A stretch of 60,752 bases of DNA from Chromobacterium haemolyticum (GTDB lineage Bacteria > Pseudomonadota > Gammaproteobacteria > Burkholderiales > Chromobacteriaceae). Positions 37,849-46,674 of the stretch are shown here, piece after piece. How positions within the stretch are numbered: position 1 is the stretch's first letter; each line of letters opens with the position of its first letter. The stretch is taken from positions 1 to 60,752 of the forward strand of contig NZ_MUKU01000031.1 of the NCBI RefSeq assembly GCF_002081825.1, read 5' to 3'. The notes beneath the pieces are model-generated. The model was not told where the DNA came from, ran no database searches, and saw only the letters and a list, made by a program, of their open reading frames with translations. A program made the translations under genes and the position numbers.

Positions 37849-39222
37849 CAGCTGCTCCACTCCCCTGAGCAACTCCTCCACCACCTTCTTGGCGTCGCCG
37901 AACACCATCATGGTCTTGTCCATATAGAACAGCTCGTTGTCCAGACCGGCGTAGCCGGCGTTCATCGAGCGTTTGACCACGATCACGCTGCGCGACTTAT
38001 GAGCGTCCAGGATGGGCATGCCGTAGATCGGGCTGGTTTTGTCCTTCTGCGCGGCCGGGTTGACCACGTCGTTGGCGCCTATCACCAGCACCACGTCGGT
38101 GTTGGAGAAGTCGGAGTTGATTTCCTCCATCTCCTGCACCTGCTCGTAGGGCACCTCGGCCTCGGCCAGCAGCACGTTCATATGGCCCGGCATCCGGCCC
38201 GCCACCGGGTGGATGGCGTAGCGCACGTTGACGCCTTTCTGATGCAGGATTTCGGCAAACTCCTGCAAGGCGTGCTGAGCGCGCGACACCGCCAGGCCGT
38301 AGCCGGGGACGATGATCACGCTGTCGGCGTTGGCCATCAGGAAGGCGGCGTCCTCGGCGGAGCCGGACTTGTGGTTCTTGGGCCCGCCGTCGCCGGCGCC
38401 GCCCCCCGAGGCCGTCTCGGCGCCGAAGCCGCCCAGCAGCACCGCGACGATGGAGCGGTTCATCGCCTTGCACATGATGTAGGACAGAATCGCGCCGGAA
38501 GCGCCGACGCAGGCGCCGGCGATGATCAGCACCGGGTTGTTCAGCGTGAAGCCGATGCCGGCGGCCGCCCAACCGGAGTAGGAGTTGAGCATGGACACCA
38601 CCACCGGCATGTCGGCGCCGCCGATCGGAATGATCAGCGTCACCCCCAGCGCCAGCGCGATAGCCAGCATGGTCAGGAAGGCGGCCTGGCTGTCGCTGAG
38701 GAAATACACCACGCCAAAGCCAACCATGGCGACGGCCAGCAGCAGATTAAGCAGATGCTGGCCCTTGAAGTTCACGGCCTTGGAGCCGAAGCGCCCGGAC
38801 AGCTTGCCGTAGGCGATCACCGAGGCGGTGAAGGTGATCGCGCCGATGAAGGCGCCGATGAACAGCTCCACCTTTTGCACCTGGGTGTGCTCTACCCCGC
38901 TGTGGAAGATGGCCGCCACCGCGATCAGCACCGCGGACAAGCCCACCAGCGAGTGCATCGCCGCCACCAGTTCCGGCATGCCGGTCATCTGCACGGTCTT
39001 GGCTTTCCACGCACCGATGGCGCCGCCGGCGACAATGGCGGACGCGATCAGCGCCAGCACCGGTTTGTCCATGATCAGCAAGGTGGTGGCCACGGCGATG
39101 AGCATGCCTATCATGCCGTAGAGGTTGCCGCGCAAGGCGGAGGCCGGACTGGACAGCCCCTTGAGCGCCAGGATGAACAACACCGCGGCGATGAGATAAA
39201 GAATTGCGGACAGGTTTTCCAT
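37846..39222 (-). CDS. pntB: NAD(P) transhydrogenase subunit beta
   Basis: 458 aa. The N-terminal two-thirds is a multi-helix membrane domain that moves protons (ILYLIAAVLFILALKGLSSP at the start). The C-terminal domain binds NADP: SVIIVPGYGLAVSRAQHAL, then RYAIHPVAGRMPGHMNVLLAEA and LVIGANDVVNPAA. It makes NADPH from NADH at the cost of the proton gradient, which links to the NADPH-yielding ED route encoded upstream. Confidence 0.96.
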   Translation of the reverse strand: MENLSAILYLIAAVLFILALKGLSSPASALRGNLYGMIGMLIAVATTLLIMDKPVLALIASAIVAGGAIGAWKAKTVQMTGMPELVAAMHSLVGLSAVLIAVAAIFHSGVEHTQVQKVELFIGAFIGAITFTASVIAYGKLSGRFGSKAVNFKGQHLLNLLLAVAMVGFGVVYFLSDSQAAFLTMLAIALALGVTLIIPIGGADMPVVVSMLNSYSGWAAAGIGFTLNNPVLIIAGACVGASGAILSYIMCKAMNRSIVAVLLGGFGAETASGGGAGDGGPKNHKSGSAEDAAFLMANADSVIIVPGYGLAVSRAQHALQEFAEILHQKGVNVRYAIHPVAGRMPGHMNVLLAEAEVPYEQVQEMEEINSDFSNTDVVLVIGANDVVNPAAQKDKTSPIYGMPILDAHKSRSVIVVKRSMNAGYAGLDNELFYMDKTMMVFGDAKKVVEELLRGVEQL

Positions 39223-39231
39223 CTTGGTCCC

Positions 39232-39528
39232 TTATTTCTTCTTTTTCTTGAACATGTCCAGCATCCTCTGAGTGACCAGGAAGCCACCGAAGATGTTGAT
39301 GCTGGCGAGGAAGATGCCGATGGTGCCCAACACCGAGGTGAGGGTGATTTCGGAACCGTTGATGTCCACCACCTGCAGCATGGCGCCGACGATGATGATG
39401 CCGGAAATGGCGTTGGTCACCGCCATCAGCGGGGTGTGCAGCGCGGGGGTGACGTTCCAGACCACGTGGTAGCCGACGAAGACGGCCAGCACGAAGACGG
39501 TGAGGCTGGTGATGAAGGGATCTACCAT
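39232..39528 (-). CDS. pntAB: Transhydrogenase small membrane subunit (PntA2-type)
   Basis: 98 aa, three to four hydrophobic helices and a lysine tail. It corresponds to the C-terminal membrane part of E. coli PntA, here a separate protein as in Rhodospirillum-type three-subunit enzymes. [25 protein letters not shown] is the recognisable block. It sits between pntAA and pntB with about 10-bp gaps. Confidence 0.94.
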   Translation of the reverse strand: MVDPFITSLTVFVLAVFVGYHVVWNVTPALHTPLMAVTNAISGIIIVGAMLQVVDINGSEITLTSVLGTIGIFLASINIFGGFLVTQRMLDMFKKKKK

Positions 39529-39538
39529 CTTGTTCTCC

Positions 39539-40660
39539 TTAGTCGGCGGCGGGGAAGCGGACCTGGCCGGCGTGGGTCACCAGCGTGGCGGACAGGATCT
39601 CGTCTTCCAGATTGAGGTTCAGGCCTTCCGGCGTCAGCAGCAGGCCGAGGAAGGTCAGCAGGTTCTTGGCGTACAGGCTGGAGGCGTCCGCCGCCAGCAG
39701 GCCGGGCAGATTGGTCTGGCCGACGACGGTGACGCCGTTGTCCAGGCGCACGGTTTCGCCGGGGCGGGTCAGCGCGCAGTTGCCGCCGGTTTCCGCCGCC
39801 AGGTCCACGATCACCGAGCCCGGCTTCATCGCCGCCACCACCTCGGCCGACAGCAGCTTGGGCGCCGGTTTGCCCGGGATCAGCGCGGTGGTGATCACGA
39901 TGTCCGCCGCCTTGGCGTGCTTGGCCACCAGCTCGCCCTGACGCTGGCGATAGCTCTCGGACATTTCCTTGGCGTAAACGCCGCTATTGGCCATTTTCTC
40001 TTCCTCGCTCATCGGCACTTCGATGAACTTGGCGCCCAGCGATTCCACCTGCTCCTTGGTGGCCGGCCGCACGTCGAAGGCCTCCACCACCGCGCCCAGG
40101 CGCTTGCCGGTGGCGATGGCCTGCAGGCCGGCCACGCCCACGCCCAGGATCAGCAGCCGCGCCGGCTTCACCGTGCCGGCCGCGGTCATCAGCATGGGCA
40201 TGAAGCGCGGATAGTGCTGAGTGGCCAGCAGTACCGCGCGGTAGCCGGCGATGTTGTTCTGGCTGGAGAGCACGTCCATGCTCTGCGCGCGGGTGCTGCG
40301 CGGCAGCAATTCCAGCGCGAAGGCGGAGACGCGTTTGGCGGCCAGCGCCGGCAGATTGTGGTTGTGGTAGGGGTTGAGCTGGCCGATCAGCGCCGCGCCG
40401 TCCTTCAGCGCGGCGATGCCGTCTTCGTCCAGCGGGCGCACCGTCAGCACGATGTCGGCCTGGGCCAGCGCCGCGGCGCGGTCCGCCGCGATGACGGCTC
40501 CGGCTTCCTGATAGGCCGCGTCCGGCTGCGCGGCCGCGAGGCCGGCGCCGCGTTCCACCGTGACGGCGTGGCCGCCGGCCACGAGCTTCTTCACCGTGTC
40601 CGGCGTAGCGGCCACGCGGTGTTCACCGGCCAGCCTCTCGGCTGGGATAGCGATATGCAT
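39539..40660 (-). CDS. pntAA: NAD(P) transhydrogenase subunit alpha, NAD-binding part
   Basis: 373 aa. It begins [21 protein letters not shown], the AlaDH/PNT N-terminal domain. The Rossmann motif is [22 protein letters not shown], followed by [31 protein letters not shown] is also typical. It lacks the membrane part, which is the next gene. AGGAAG lies before the ATG. First gene of a three-gene operon. Confidence 0.95.
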   Translation of the reverse strand: MHIAIPAERLAGEHRVAATPDTVKKLVAGGHAVTVERGAGLAAAQPDAAYQEAGAVIAADRAAALAQADIVLTVRPLDEDGIAALKDGAALIGQLNPYHNHNLPALAAKRVSAFALELLPRSTRAQSMDVLSSQNNIAGYRAVLLATQHYPRFMPMLMTAAGTVKPARLLILGVGVAGLQAIATGKRLGAVVEAFDVRPATKEQVESLGAKFIEVPMSEEEKMANSGVYAKEMSESYRQRQGELVAKHAKAADIVITTALIPGKPAPKLLSAEVVAAMKPGSVIVDLAAETGGNCALTRPGETVRLDNGVTVVGQTNLPGLLAADASSLYAKNLLTFLGLLLTPEGLNLNLEDEILSATLVTHAGQVRFPAAD

Positions 40661-41123
40661 GGTCTTCCTTTCCTGCGATTAGATAACAAAGATTCCAGAT
40701 AGCGAACGCCCGTGCGGCGCAAAATCGAACGAGCGTTTGAATTCAATTAAAGGCATGCGGGATTTTTCCGCGCAACACTTATATTGCCGACCGTATACCG
40801 TCGGACAATTTCGACGGAGAAAGGGCCGGATGCTAGCAAAACCCTACAGCAGCGATGTGACGTGAATCAGACAGAGGCCAGTCAACGGCTGTTGGAGCGT
40901 AAATGCGGAAGAAAGACGGCGAAGCGGCCGCGGGCGGGCAGGCGGAACAAGGCGCGGAGGCAAGTACGGCCGGTCGACGCGCATATGCTGCCGGCAAGGC
41001 TTATGCAGGACACTAGCGTTGATGGCGCGGCTTGTAAAGCTGCGACAAGCGCCAGTTGCCAGCCCGGGCGAGCGCCCGCGGCGGGCGGCGTCGGCTGTTG
41101 CGTGCGCGCGACGGCGGGGCCGG
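40661..41123. promoter_or_regulatory. Intergenic region with the pnt promoter side
   Basis: No gene is supported in this 463-bp gap. It contains the 5' side of pntAA and, at 40787-40804, an inverted repeat CCGAC-(8 nt)-GTCGG around GTATAC that could be an operator. The part near 40900-41120 is GC-rich and featureless. Confidence 0.35.
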
Positions 41124-41867
41124 CTAGAAAGCCGGACGAGGCGTTTCCGCCAACAACCGTCCCACGGTGCCGTCCTGCAGCATGGAGCGCACCGCCAGCG
41201 CGATGCGGCGCTTGTGCGGGGAGCGCGGGGACAGGCCGATGCGGCGCGGCTCCGGGGAGTACAGCAGCAGTGGCGCGCGCCTTACGTATTGGCGGAATTC
41301 GGGGTCGGCGGCCAGCTCGGCGGTTTGGCGTTCGTCGGCGATCAAGGCGTCGATGCGGCCGGCCTTGAGCTTGCGGAAGTTGGAGTCCAGCGACGGGGCC
41401 GGCTCGCGCCGCACGCGCAGGTCGCTGTCGAATTCGTCCTGGTAGCGCACGCCCTCCACCACGCCGATCAGAAAGGGGTAGAGCTGACGATAGCTGCGCA
41501 GCGGCCGCGGGTCGTCGGCGCGCTGATACAAGGCCAACCGGCTGCCGGAGGCGAAGGCGGGTTCGATGAAGTCGATGAACTCGCGGCGGGCTGCGGTGTT
41601 CTTCACCCCGATCACCACATCGGCCTTGCCCTGGCGCAGGTATTGGAGACAGCGAGTCAGCGGGCAGGGGAGAAAGACCAACCGCAGCTTGGCGCGCCTG
41701 GCCATCTCCCGCATCAGCTCGGTGTACGGGCCTTGCGGCGCGCCGTGCGCGTCCATGGTCTTCCAGGGCGGGAACAGATTGTAGGCGAAGACCAGCGCCG
41801 GCTCCGCCACCGCGCACTGCATGCCTGCCAGCAGGCAGACCAGGGCCAAAAGGGACTTGAGTTTCAC
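41124..41867 (-). CDS. Periplasmic amino-acid-type solute-binding protein
   Basis: 247 aa from a GTG start. The signal peptide is LKSLLALVCLLAGMQCAVA. The rest has the SBP_bac_3 layout: LVFAYNLFPPWKTMDAHG, GPYTELMREMARRAKL, VVIGVKNTAARREFIDFIEP and the hinge region GRIDALIADERQT. No permease or ATPase gene is adjacent, so it may be an orphan receptor. Ligand unknown. Confidence 0.82.
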   Translation of the reverse strand: MKLKSLLALVCLLAGMQCAVAEPALVFAYNLFPPWKTMDAHGAPQGPYTELMREMARRAKLRLVFLPCPLTRCLQYLRQGKADVVIGVKNTAARREFIDFIEPAFASGSRLALYQRADDPRPLRSYRQLYPFLIGVVEGVRYQDEFDSDLRVRREPAPSLDSNFRKLKAGRIDALIADERQTAELAADPEFRQYVRRAPLLLYSPEPRRIGLSPRSPHKRRIALAVRSMLQDGTVGRLLAETPRPAF

Positions 41868-42117
41868 AATGATGAACAGGTGCGAACGGGCGTCGGCGGC
41901 CCCACGCCGCCGACTGCAGCCAGAGAGCCATTATCGGACGGCTGGGCGCGGCGCGGGCGGAAAAATTCACCGTTCCGAAAAAAAACCATGAAAACAATAT
42001 GGTATTGGAAATGTCCGCATCGGCAACCTGTCCCATTGGCTGGCGCGGCGCGGATCGGCGTGGATTGCCGCGCGTCGGCTTGCCGTTTGCAGTGGATGAA
42101 CGGTAGGCTATTGATTG

Positions 42118-42129
42118 TAAACATGTTTA
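42118..42129. promoter_or_regulatory. Perfect 12-bp palindrome upstream of cdhR
   Basis: TAAACATGTTTA lies 48 bp before the cdhR start, in the 310-bp gap between divergent genes. A second inverted repeat ACCAT-(9 nt)-ATGGT is at 41985-42003. Either could be a regulator site; no assignment is possible from sequence alone. Confidence 0.4.
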
Positions 42130-42142
42130 ACGAAGGCGCGCC

Positions 42143-42175
42143 ATGGGTTTCATCATCGCCGCGGACAAGGGCTGA
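42143..42175 (+). CDS. Possible 10-codon leader peptide ahead of cdhR
   Basis: ATG preceded by AAGG at 9 nt spacing, encoding MGFIIAADKG and a TGA stop that ends 2 nt before the cdhR ATG. Ribosomes ending here could re-start on cdhR. It may equally be chance, since such short frames are common. Confidence 0.25.
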   Translation: MGFIIAADKG

Positions 42176-42177
42176 GC

Positions 42178-43113
42178 ATGCGGGATTTCAGCTTTGTGCT
42201 GCTGCCCGAGTTTTCCATGCTGGGCCTGCTGGCGGCCACCGAGCCCTTGCGCGTGGCCAACCGCTTTCACGGCGGGGCCTATCGCTGGCGGCTGTTAAGC
42301 GCCGATGGCCGGCCGATTGTTGCCAGCAACGGCATGTCCTTGGCGGCGAATGGCGCCTGGGGCGAGTCGGAGGCGGCCGACGCGGTGCTGGTGGTGGCCG
42401 GCTTTCATCCGCTGCGCCACGGCGGCGCCGGCCTGCTGGCCTGGCTGCGCGGACAGGACGCCGCTGGCCGGGTGCTGGGCGGCATCGACACCGGCTGTTT
42501 CATCCTGGCCGAGGCCGGACTGTTCCGGCAGCAGCGGCTGACCCTGCACTGGGAGGCGCTGCCGGCGTTCCGCGAGCGCTATCCCTTGCTCAACGCCACG
42601 CAGGAGCTTTACGAACTGGGGCCGCGGCGCATCAGTTCCGCCGGCGGCACCGCCTCCATCGACATGATGCTGGCCTTGATGGCGCGCAGCCATGGCCATG
42701 ATCTGGCGGTGCAGGTTTCGGAGCAATTCGTGCTGGGGCGCATCCGCGCTCAGAGCGATCATCAACGACTGGAACTGGGCGCGCGTTACGGCGTGCACAG
42801 CCGCAAGCTGATCCAGGCCCTGGCCCTGATGGAAAAACATATGGACGCGCCGCTGGACAGCGCGGCCTTGGCGGCCGGGGTGGGCGTGACGGCGCGTCAG
42901 CTGCAACGCTTGTTTCGCGCCCAGCTGGGCGCGGCGCCCAATGTCTTTTACCTGGGGCTGCGTCTGGAACACGGGCGGCGCTTGCTGCGCCAGAGCGGGC
43001 TCAACGTCACCCAGGTCAGCGCGGCGTGCGGCTTCGAATCCGCCAGCTACTTCGCGCGCGCTTATCGCCGCCGCTTCGGCTGTGCGCCTGGGGTAGAGCG
43101 GCGCGAGGCGTGA
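42178..43113 (+). CDS. cdhR: CdhR-like GlxA/AraC-family activator of carnitine catabolism
   Basis: 311 aa. The N-terminal DJ-1/PfpI-like domain (FSFVLLPEFSMLGLLAATEPLRVAN; GGIDTGCFILAEAGL) precedes two AraC helix-turn-helix motifs (DSAALAAGVGVTARQLQRLFR; NVTQVSAACGFESASYFARAYRRRFG). It belongs to the CdhR/GbdR group. It is convergent with the cdh operon, whose enzymes fit carnitine, hence the name. The N-terminal domain should sense carnitine or a product. Confidence 0.87.
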   Translation: MRDFSFVLLPEFSMLGLLAATEPLRVANRFHGGAYRWRLLSADGRPIVASNGMSLAANGAWGESEAADAVLVVAGFHPLRHGGAGLLAWLRGQDAAGRVLGGIDTGCFILAEAGLFRQQRLTLHWEALPAFRERYPLLNATQELYELGPRRISSAGGTASIDMMLALMARSHGHDLAVQVSEQFVLGRIRAQSDHQRLELGARYGVHSRKLIQALALMEKHMDAPLDSAALAAGVGVTARQLQRLFRAQLGAAPNVFYLGLRLEHGRRLLRQSGLNVTQVSAACGFESASYFARAYRRRFGCAPGVERREA

Positions 43114-43120
43114 GGCGCTC

Positions 43121-43164
43121 TCAGAGTCTGTTCAAAAGCGCGGTAGGCACTGAACAGGTTCTCA
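43121..43164. repeat. R1 short form between cdhR and cdhB
   Basis: AGAGTCTGTTCA...TGAACAGGTTCTCA are the two R1 ends around 16 bp. The final TCA is the TGA stop codon of the thioesterase gene on the minus strand. It sits in the convergent gap and could act as a terminator. Confidence 0.7.
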
Positions 43165-43632
43165 GCGCATCTCGATGCGGCGGCCGCAATCCTCGGGCCA
43201 GGGCTGGCCGGCTTGTCGCCGCGCCAGCGCGTCCAGGCTTTGTCGTACCGGCGCGGAGAACGGCGCGCTCCGGCCCAGCCGGGGGTCCACATTGAGCAGC
43301 ATCAGTTCACAGCCGGCCGCGGCGTGGGCCTCCTCATCGCGATGCAGGCTCAGGTAGAGCCGCAGCCGCTTGGCGTCGTGGTCCAGCAGCTGCCCCTCCA
43401 CCCGCAGCTCGGCCTGTTGGCGGATTTCGCGCAGATAGCGCAGATGCAGCTCCGCCGTGTACAGGGTGTGGCCGCCGCGCTCGCGCGCCGCGGCGTCCAT
43501 GCCGATGCGCTCCATCAGCGCGTCCACCGCGTGGCTGAACACCAGCAGGTAATAGGCGTCGCGAACGTGACCGTTGTAGTCCAGCCATTCCGGCCGCGTT
43601 TGCGCGCGGAGCAGGACGAGGCGCTTATTCAT
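43162..43632 (-). CDS. cdhB: Hotdog thioesterase, carnitine pathway
   Basis: 156 aa. The ATG at 43632 overlaps the end of cdhA by 8 bp (ATGAATAA). [20 protein letters not shown] is the 4-hydroxybenzoyl-CoA thioesterase active-site segment, and [16 protein letters not shown] follows. In Pseudomonas the equivalent protein releases betaine from betainyl-CoA made in carnitine breakdown. The stop codon lies in an R1 element. Confidence 0.85.
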   Translation of the reverse strand: MNKRLVLLRAQTRPEWLDYNGHVRDAYYLLVFSHAVDALMERIGMDAAARERGGHTLYTAELHLRYLREIRQQAELRVEGQLLDHDAKRLRLYLSLHRDEEAHAAAGCELMLLNVDPRLGRSAPFSAPVRQSLDALARRQAGQPWPEDCGRRIEMR

Positions 43633-44587
43633 GCGCGGCCAGCCCATGCTTGCGCTTGACGGCCGCCACCGCTTCCATGATTCCAATCAGGCAGTCGTCG
43701 CGATAGCGCTCCATATCCGCGATGGAGCGTTGGCCCAACTGGCGCGCGCAACCGTCCACCACCCGGTCTATCAGCGCTTCGCTCAAGTCCGGGGCCGGCA
43801 GCCGGGTCCAGGGCAGTTGCAGCGCCGGGCCGAACTGGCTCAGAAAGTGGCGCATGCCGGCTTCGCCGCCGGCCAGGGCGTAAGTCTGGAAGGTGCCCAT
43901 GAAGGCCCAGCGCAGGCCGGCGCCGAAGCGGATGGCGTCGTCGATTTCGCCGGTGGTGGCCACGCCGTCGTTGACCAAGTGCAGCGCTTCCCGCCACAGG
44001 GCCTCCAGCAGCCGGTCGGCGATGAAGCCGGGCACCTCGTGGCGCACGCGCAGCGGCCGCATGCCCAGCGCCGTATAGACGTGTTCCGCGGCGTCCAGCG
44101 CCTGCGGCGCGGTGTCGTGTCCGCCCAGCACCTCGACCAGCGGCAGCAGATAGACCGGGTTGAATGGGTGGCCCACCAAGCAGCGCGCGGGCCGGCGGAC
44201 GTCCTGGTAAAACTCGGAAGGCAGCAGGCCGGAGGTGGAGGAGGCGATGATGACCGTCTCCGGCGCGGCCGCGTCGGCGCGGCGATGCAGCTCCCGTTTC
44301 AGCGCCAGCGTTTCCGGCGCGCTTTCCTGGATGAAGTCGGCGGCGGCGGCGCAGTCTTCCAGCCGTGAGACGAAGCGCAGCCGCTCGGGCGCGGCGCCGG
44401 CGGACAGGCCGCGGCGTTCCAGCGCCGGCCAGGCGCGCTCCACTTGGGCGCGCAGACGCGCTTCGGCCTGCGGCGCGGGGTCCCAGGCCAGCACGTCGCG
44501 GCCGGCCGCCAGCGCGCGGCAGGCCCAGCCGCCGCCGATGACGCCGGCGCCCAGCAGGCCCAAGGTGGCGATGTCGGTACGGTGCAT
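43625..44587 (-). CDS. cdhA: L-carnitine dehydrogenase
   Basis: 320 aa. The NAD-binding start is [19 protein letters not shown]. It has the 3-hydroxyacyl-CoA dehydrogenase layout, with [30 protein letters not shown] (catalytic His) and [19 protein letters not shown]. Its place between the dehydrocarnitine-cleaving enzyme and the thioesterase identifies the substrate as carnitine. It oxidises L-carnitine to 3-dehydrocarnitine. Confidence 0.9.
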   Translation of the reverse strand: MHRTDIATLGLLGAGVIGGGWACRALAAGRDVLAWDPAPQAEARLRAQVERAWPALERRGLSAGAAPERLRFVSRLEDCAAAADFIQESAPETLALKRELHRRADAAAPETVIIASSTSGLLPSEFYQDVRRPARCLVGHPFNPVYLLPLVEVLGGHDTAPQALDAAEHVYTALGMRPLRVRHEVPGFIADRLLEALWREALHLVNDGVATTGEIDDAIRFGAGLRWAFMGTFQTYALAGGEAGMRHFLSQFGPALQLPWTRLPAPDLSEALIDRVVDGCARQLGQRSIADMERYRDDCLIGIMEAVAAVKRKHGLAAHE

Positions 44588-44588
44588 C

Positions 44589-45491
44589 TCAATCTCCTTT
44601 TTCGCCGCGCGGCGGCAGGCCCAGGTGGATCCGGCCTTCCGCCGGCGTCAGCACCCGCGCGCCCATCAGGTCCAGTAATTGGCGAGCCTGTTCCACCAGC
44701 GCGCCGTTGCTGGCGTACACCCCTTTGGCCAGATACAGATTGTCTTCCAGCCCCACCCGGACGTGGCCGCCCAGCAAGGCCGCTTGCGCCACCATGGGCA
44801 TTTGCAGCCGACCGATGCCAAAGGCCGCCCACTGCGCGCCCGGCGGCAAGCTGTCCACCATGGCCTTCATCGTGGTGGTGTCGGCCGGCGCGCCCCAGGG
44901 AATGCCCAGGCAGAGTTGGAACAGCGGCGGCGCGTCCAGCAGCCCCTCGCTCAATAATTGTTTGGCGAAGCGGAGGTGGCCGGTGTCGAACACTTCCAAC
45001 TCCGGCTTGACGCCCAGTTGCTGAATGCGCCGCGCGCCGTCGCGTAGCTGCCCGGGCGTGGCCACGTAGATGAAGTCGCCATCGCCGAAGTTGAGCGTGC
45101 CGCAGTCCAGGGTGCAGATTTCCGGGCGCAATTCCTCCACATGCAATAGGCGCTCCAGACCGCCGACCAGATCCGTGCCCGGCCCCAGCGGCAGGGGCCG
45201 CTCGCCGGGGCCGATCTCCACGTCGCCGCCCATGCCGGCGGTCAGGTTGAGAATCATGTCCACGCCGGACGCGCGGATGCGCTCCACCAGCTCCCGATAC
45301 AGCGCCGGCTCGCGGCTGCCCTTGCCGGTGAGCGGATCGCGCACATGGCAGTGCACCACGGTAGCGCCGGCGCGGGCCGCCTCCACCGCGGCGGCGGCGA
45401 TCTGCTTGGGCGTGACCGGTATCGCCGGGTGCTTGCCCACGGTGTCGCCCGCGCCGGTGACGGCGCAGCTCAGCACGATATCCCGGTTCAT
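44589..45491 (-). CDS. cdhC: 3-dehydrocarnitine cleavage enzyme (BKACE family)
   Basis: 300 aa. BKACE marks: [49 protein letters not shown] (zinc His residues), [11 protein letters not shown] and [14 protein letters not shown]. It reacts dehydrocarnitine with acetyl-CoA to give acetoacetate and betainyl-CoA. It starts in an ATGA overlap with caiX and ends 1 bp before cdhA. Confidence 0.92.
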   Translation of the reverse strand: MNRDIVLSCAVTGAGDTVGKHPAIPVTPKQIAAAAVEAARAGATVVHCHVRDPLTGKGSREPALYRELVERIRASGVDMILNLTAGMGGDVEIGPGERPLPLGPGTDLVGGLERLLHVEELRPEICTLDCGTLNFGDGDFIYVATPGQLRDGARRIQQLGVKPELEVFDTGHLRFAKQLLSEGLLDAPPLFQLCLGIPWGAPADTTTMKAMVDSLPPGAQWAAFGIGRLQMPMVAQAALLGGHVRVGLEDNLYLAKGVYASNGALVEQARQLLDLMGARVLTPAEGRIHLGLPPRGEKGD

Positions 45492-46444
45492 GGCCCGCTC
45501 CCTTCGCCTTGGCGCAGATAGGCCTGGACCGCGGGCAGGCCGGGTTTGCCGTCAAAGGAGGAGACGCCGTCCAGCCAGCGTTCCAGCGGCTGAGGGTTGG
45601 CTTGCAGCCATTGGCGCGCGGCGCGGGCGGGCGGGACCCGTTTGAGGATGGCGTTCATCACCTGGTTTTCCATGTCCAGGCTGAAGCGCAGCTGGCTGAT
45701 CAGCTTCCCGGCGTTGGGACAGCGCTGCATGAAGCCGTTGGCCACCACGGTATAGACCTTGGAGCCGCCGTATTCGGCGCCAAAGACCTGGTCGCCGCCG
45801 GCCAGATAGCTTAGCCGCATCAGGTAGTTCATCGGATGCGGCTCCCAGGCGAGGAACACCACCATGCGTTTTTGCCGGATGGCGCGGGATACCGCGGCCA
45901 GCATGCCGCTTTCGCTGGACTCCACCAGGGTGAAGCCTTTCAGGCCGAAATCGTTGTTGGCGATCATCCGCTTGATGATGGCGTTGCCCTGGCTGCCGGA
46001 TTCTATGCCGTAGATCTTGCCGTCCAGCTGTTTGCGAAAGCGCGCGATGTCGGCAAAGGTGCGCAGGCCCTGTTCCGCAAGCTGGTTGGGCACTGCCAGC
46101 GTGTATTTGGCGCCGCTCAGATTGGGTTCGGGCAGTACTTGCAGCGCCTTGGCCTGTAGAAAGGGCGTGATGGCCGGCGTTTGCGACGGCACCCAGTAGC
46201 CCAGATACACGTCGATCTGCTGATTCTTGAGCCCGGTGAAGGCGATGGGTTCCGAGGCGAGCTGAGTGCTGGGCTGGTAGCCCAAGCCTTGCAGCACGGC
46301 GGAGGCCAGGCCGGTGGTGGCCGCGATATCGGTCCAGCCGATGTCGGCGAAGCGGATCTTGCGACAGCTTTCCGGCTCCGCGGCCCAGGCCTGGGCCGCC
46401 AGCGCGCCGCACAGCAGCGCCAGCCAGGGGGTAGAGAGTTTCAT
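45488..46444 (-). CDS. caiX: Carnitine/betaine-type periplasmic binding protein
   Basis: 318 aa from the ATG at 46444, with GGGAGA upstream; an earlier ATG at 46522 is less likely. Signal peptide [14 protein letters not shown]. OpuAC-type features: [43 protein letters not shown]. The aromatic residues (Trp/Tyr) in these blocks are the usual cage for a quaternary ammonium. First gene of caiX-cdhC-cdhA-cdhB. No permease genes are present, as in Pseudomonas, where CaiX docks onto a general transporter. Confidence 0.9.
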   Translation of the reverse strand: MKLSTPWLALLCGALAAQAWAAEPESCRKIRFADIGWTDIAATTGLASAVLQGLGYQPSTQLASEPIAFTGLKNQQIDVYLGYWVPSQTPAITPFLQAKALQVLPEPNLSGAKYTLAVPNQLAEQGLRTFADIARFRKQLDGKIYGIESGSQGNAIIKRMIANNDFGLKGFTLVESSESGMLAAVSRAIRQKRMVVFLAWEPHPMNYLMRLSYLAGGDQVFGAEYGGSKVYTVVANGFMQRCPNAGKLISQLRFSLDMENQVMNAILKRVPPARAARQWLQANPQPLERWLDGVSSFDGKPGLPAVQAYLRQGEGSGP

Positions 46445-46629
46445 GTCGGCTTCTCCCGCAGGCGGTTCCGTCGCCGGCGGACAGCGCCGGGCCGCTGGGT
46501 TGGAAGGCATGGCCGTGACCATGTTGACGCCGCGGACTCTGAGGGAGCCTGGGCGTAAGGACCAATCTAGGCGGGCGGCGCCGAATGTTAGCGCACGGGA
46601 GCGACCAATGCCGTCACTAGGGCGACCGG

Positions 46630-46654
46630 GCCGGCCTCGATAAACGAGGCCGGC
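46630..46654. terminator. Hairpin after the M60 peptidase gene
   Basis: GCCGGCCTCG and CGAGGCCGGC, a perfect 10-bp stem with a 5-nt loop. There is no T-run on either strand, so it is at most a weak terminator. 46445-46629 holds the caiX promoter side. Confidence 0.5.
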
Positions 46655-46674
46655 GCCGTTTACGGAACCCGAGT

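Noticed and set aside
37834-39615. 593-codon plus-strand frame opposite pntB
   Set aside because: His/Gln/Val-rich antisense shadow of pntB without domain signature or ribosome site.
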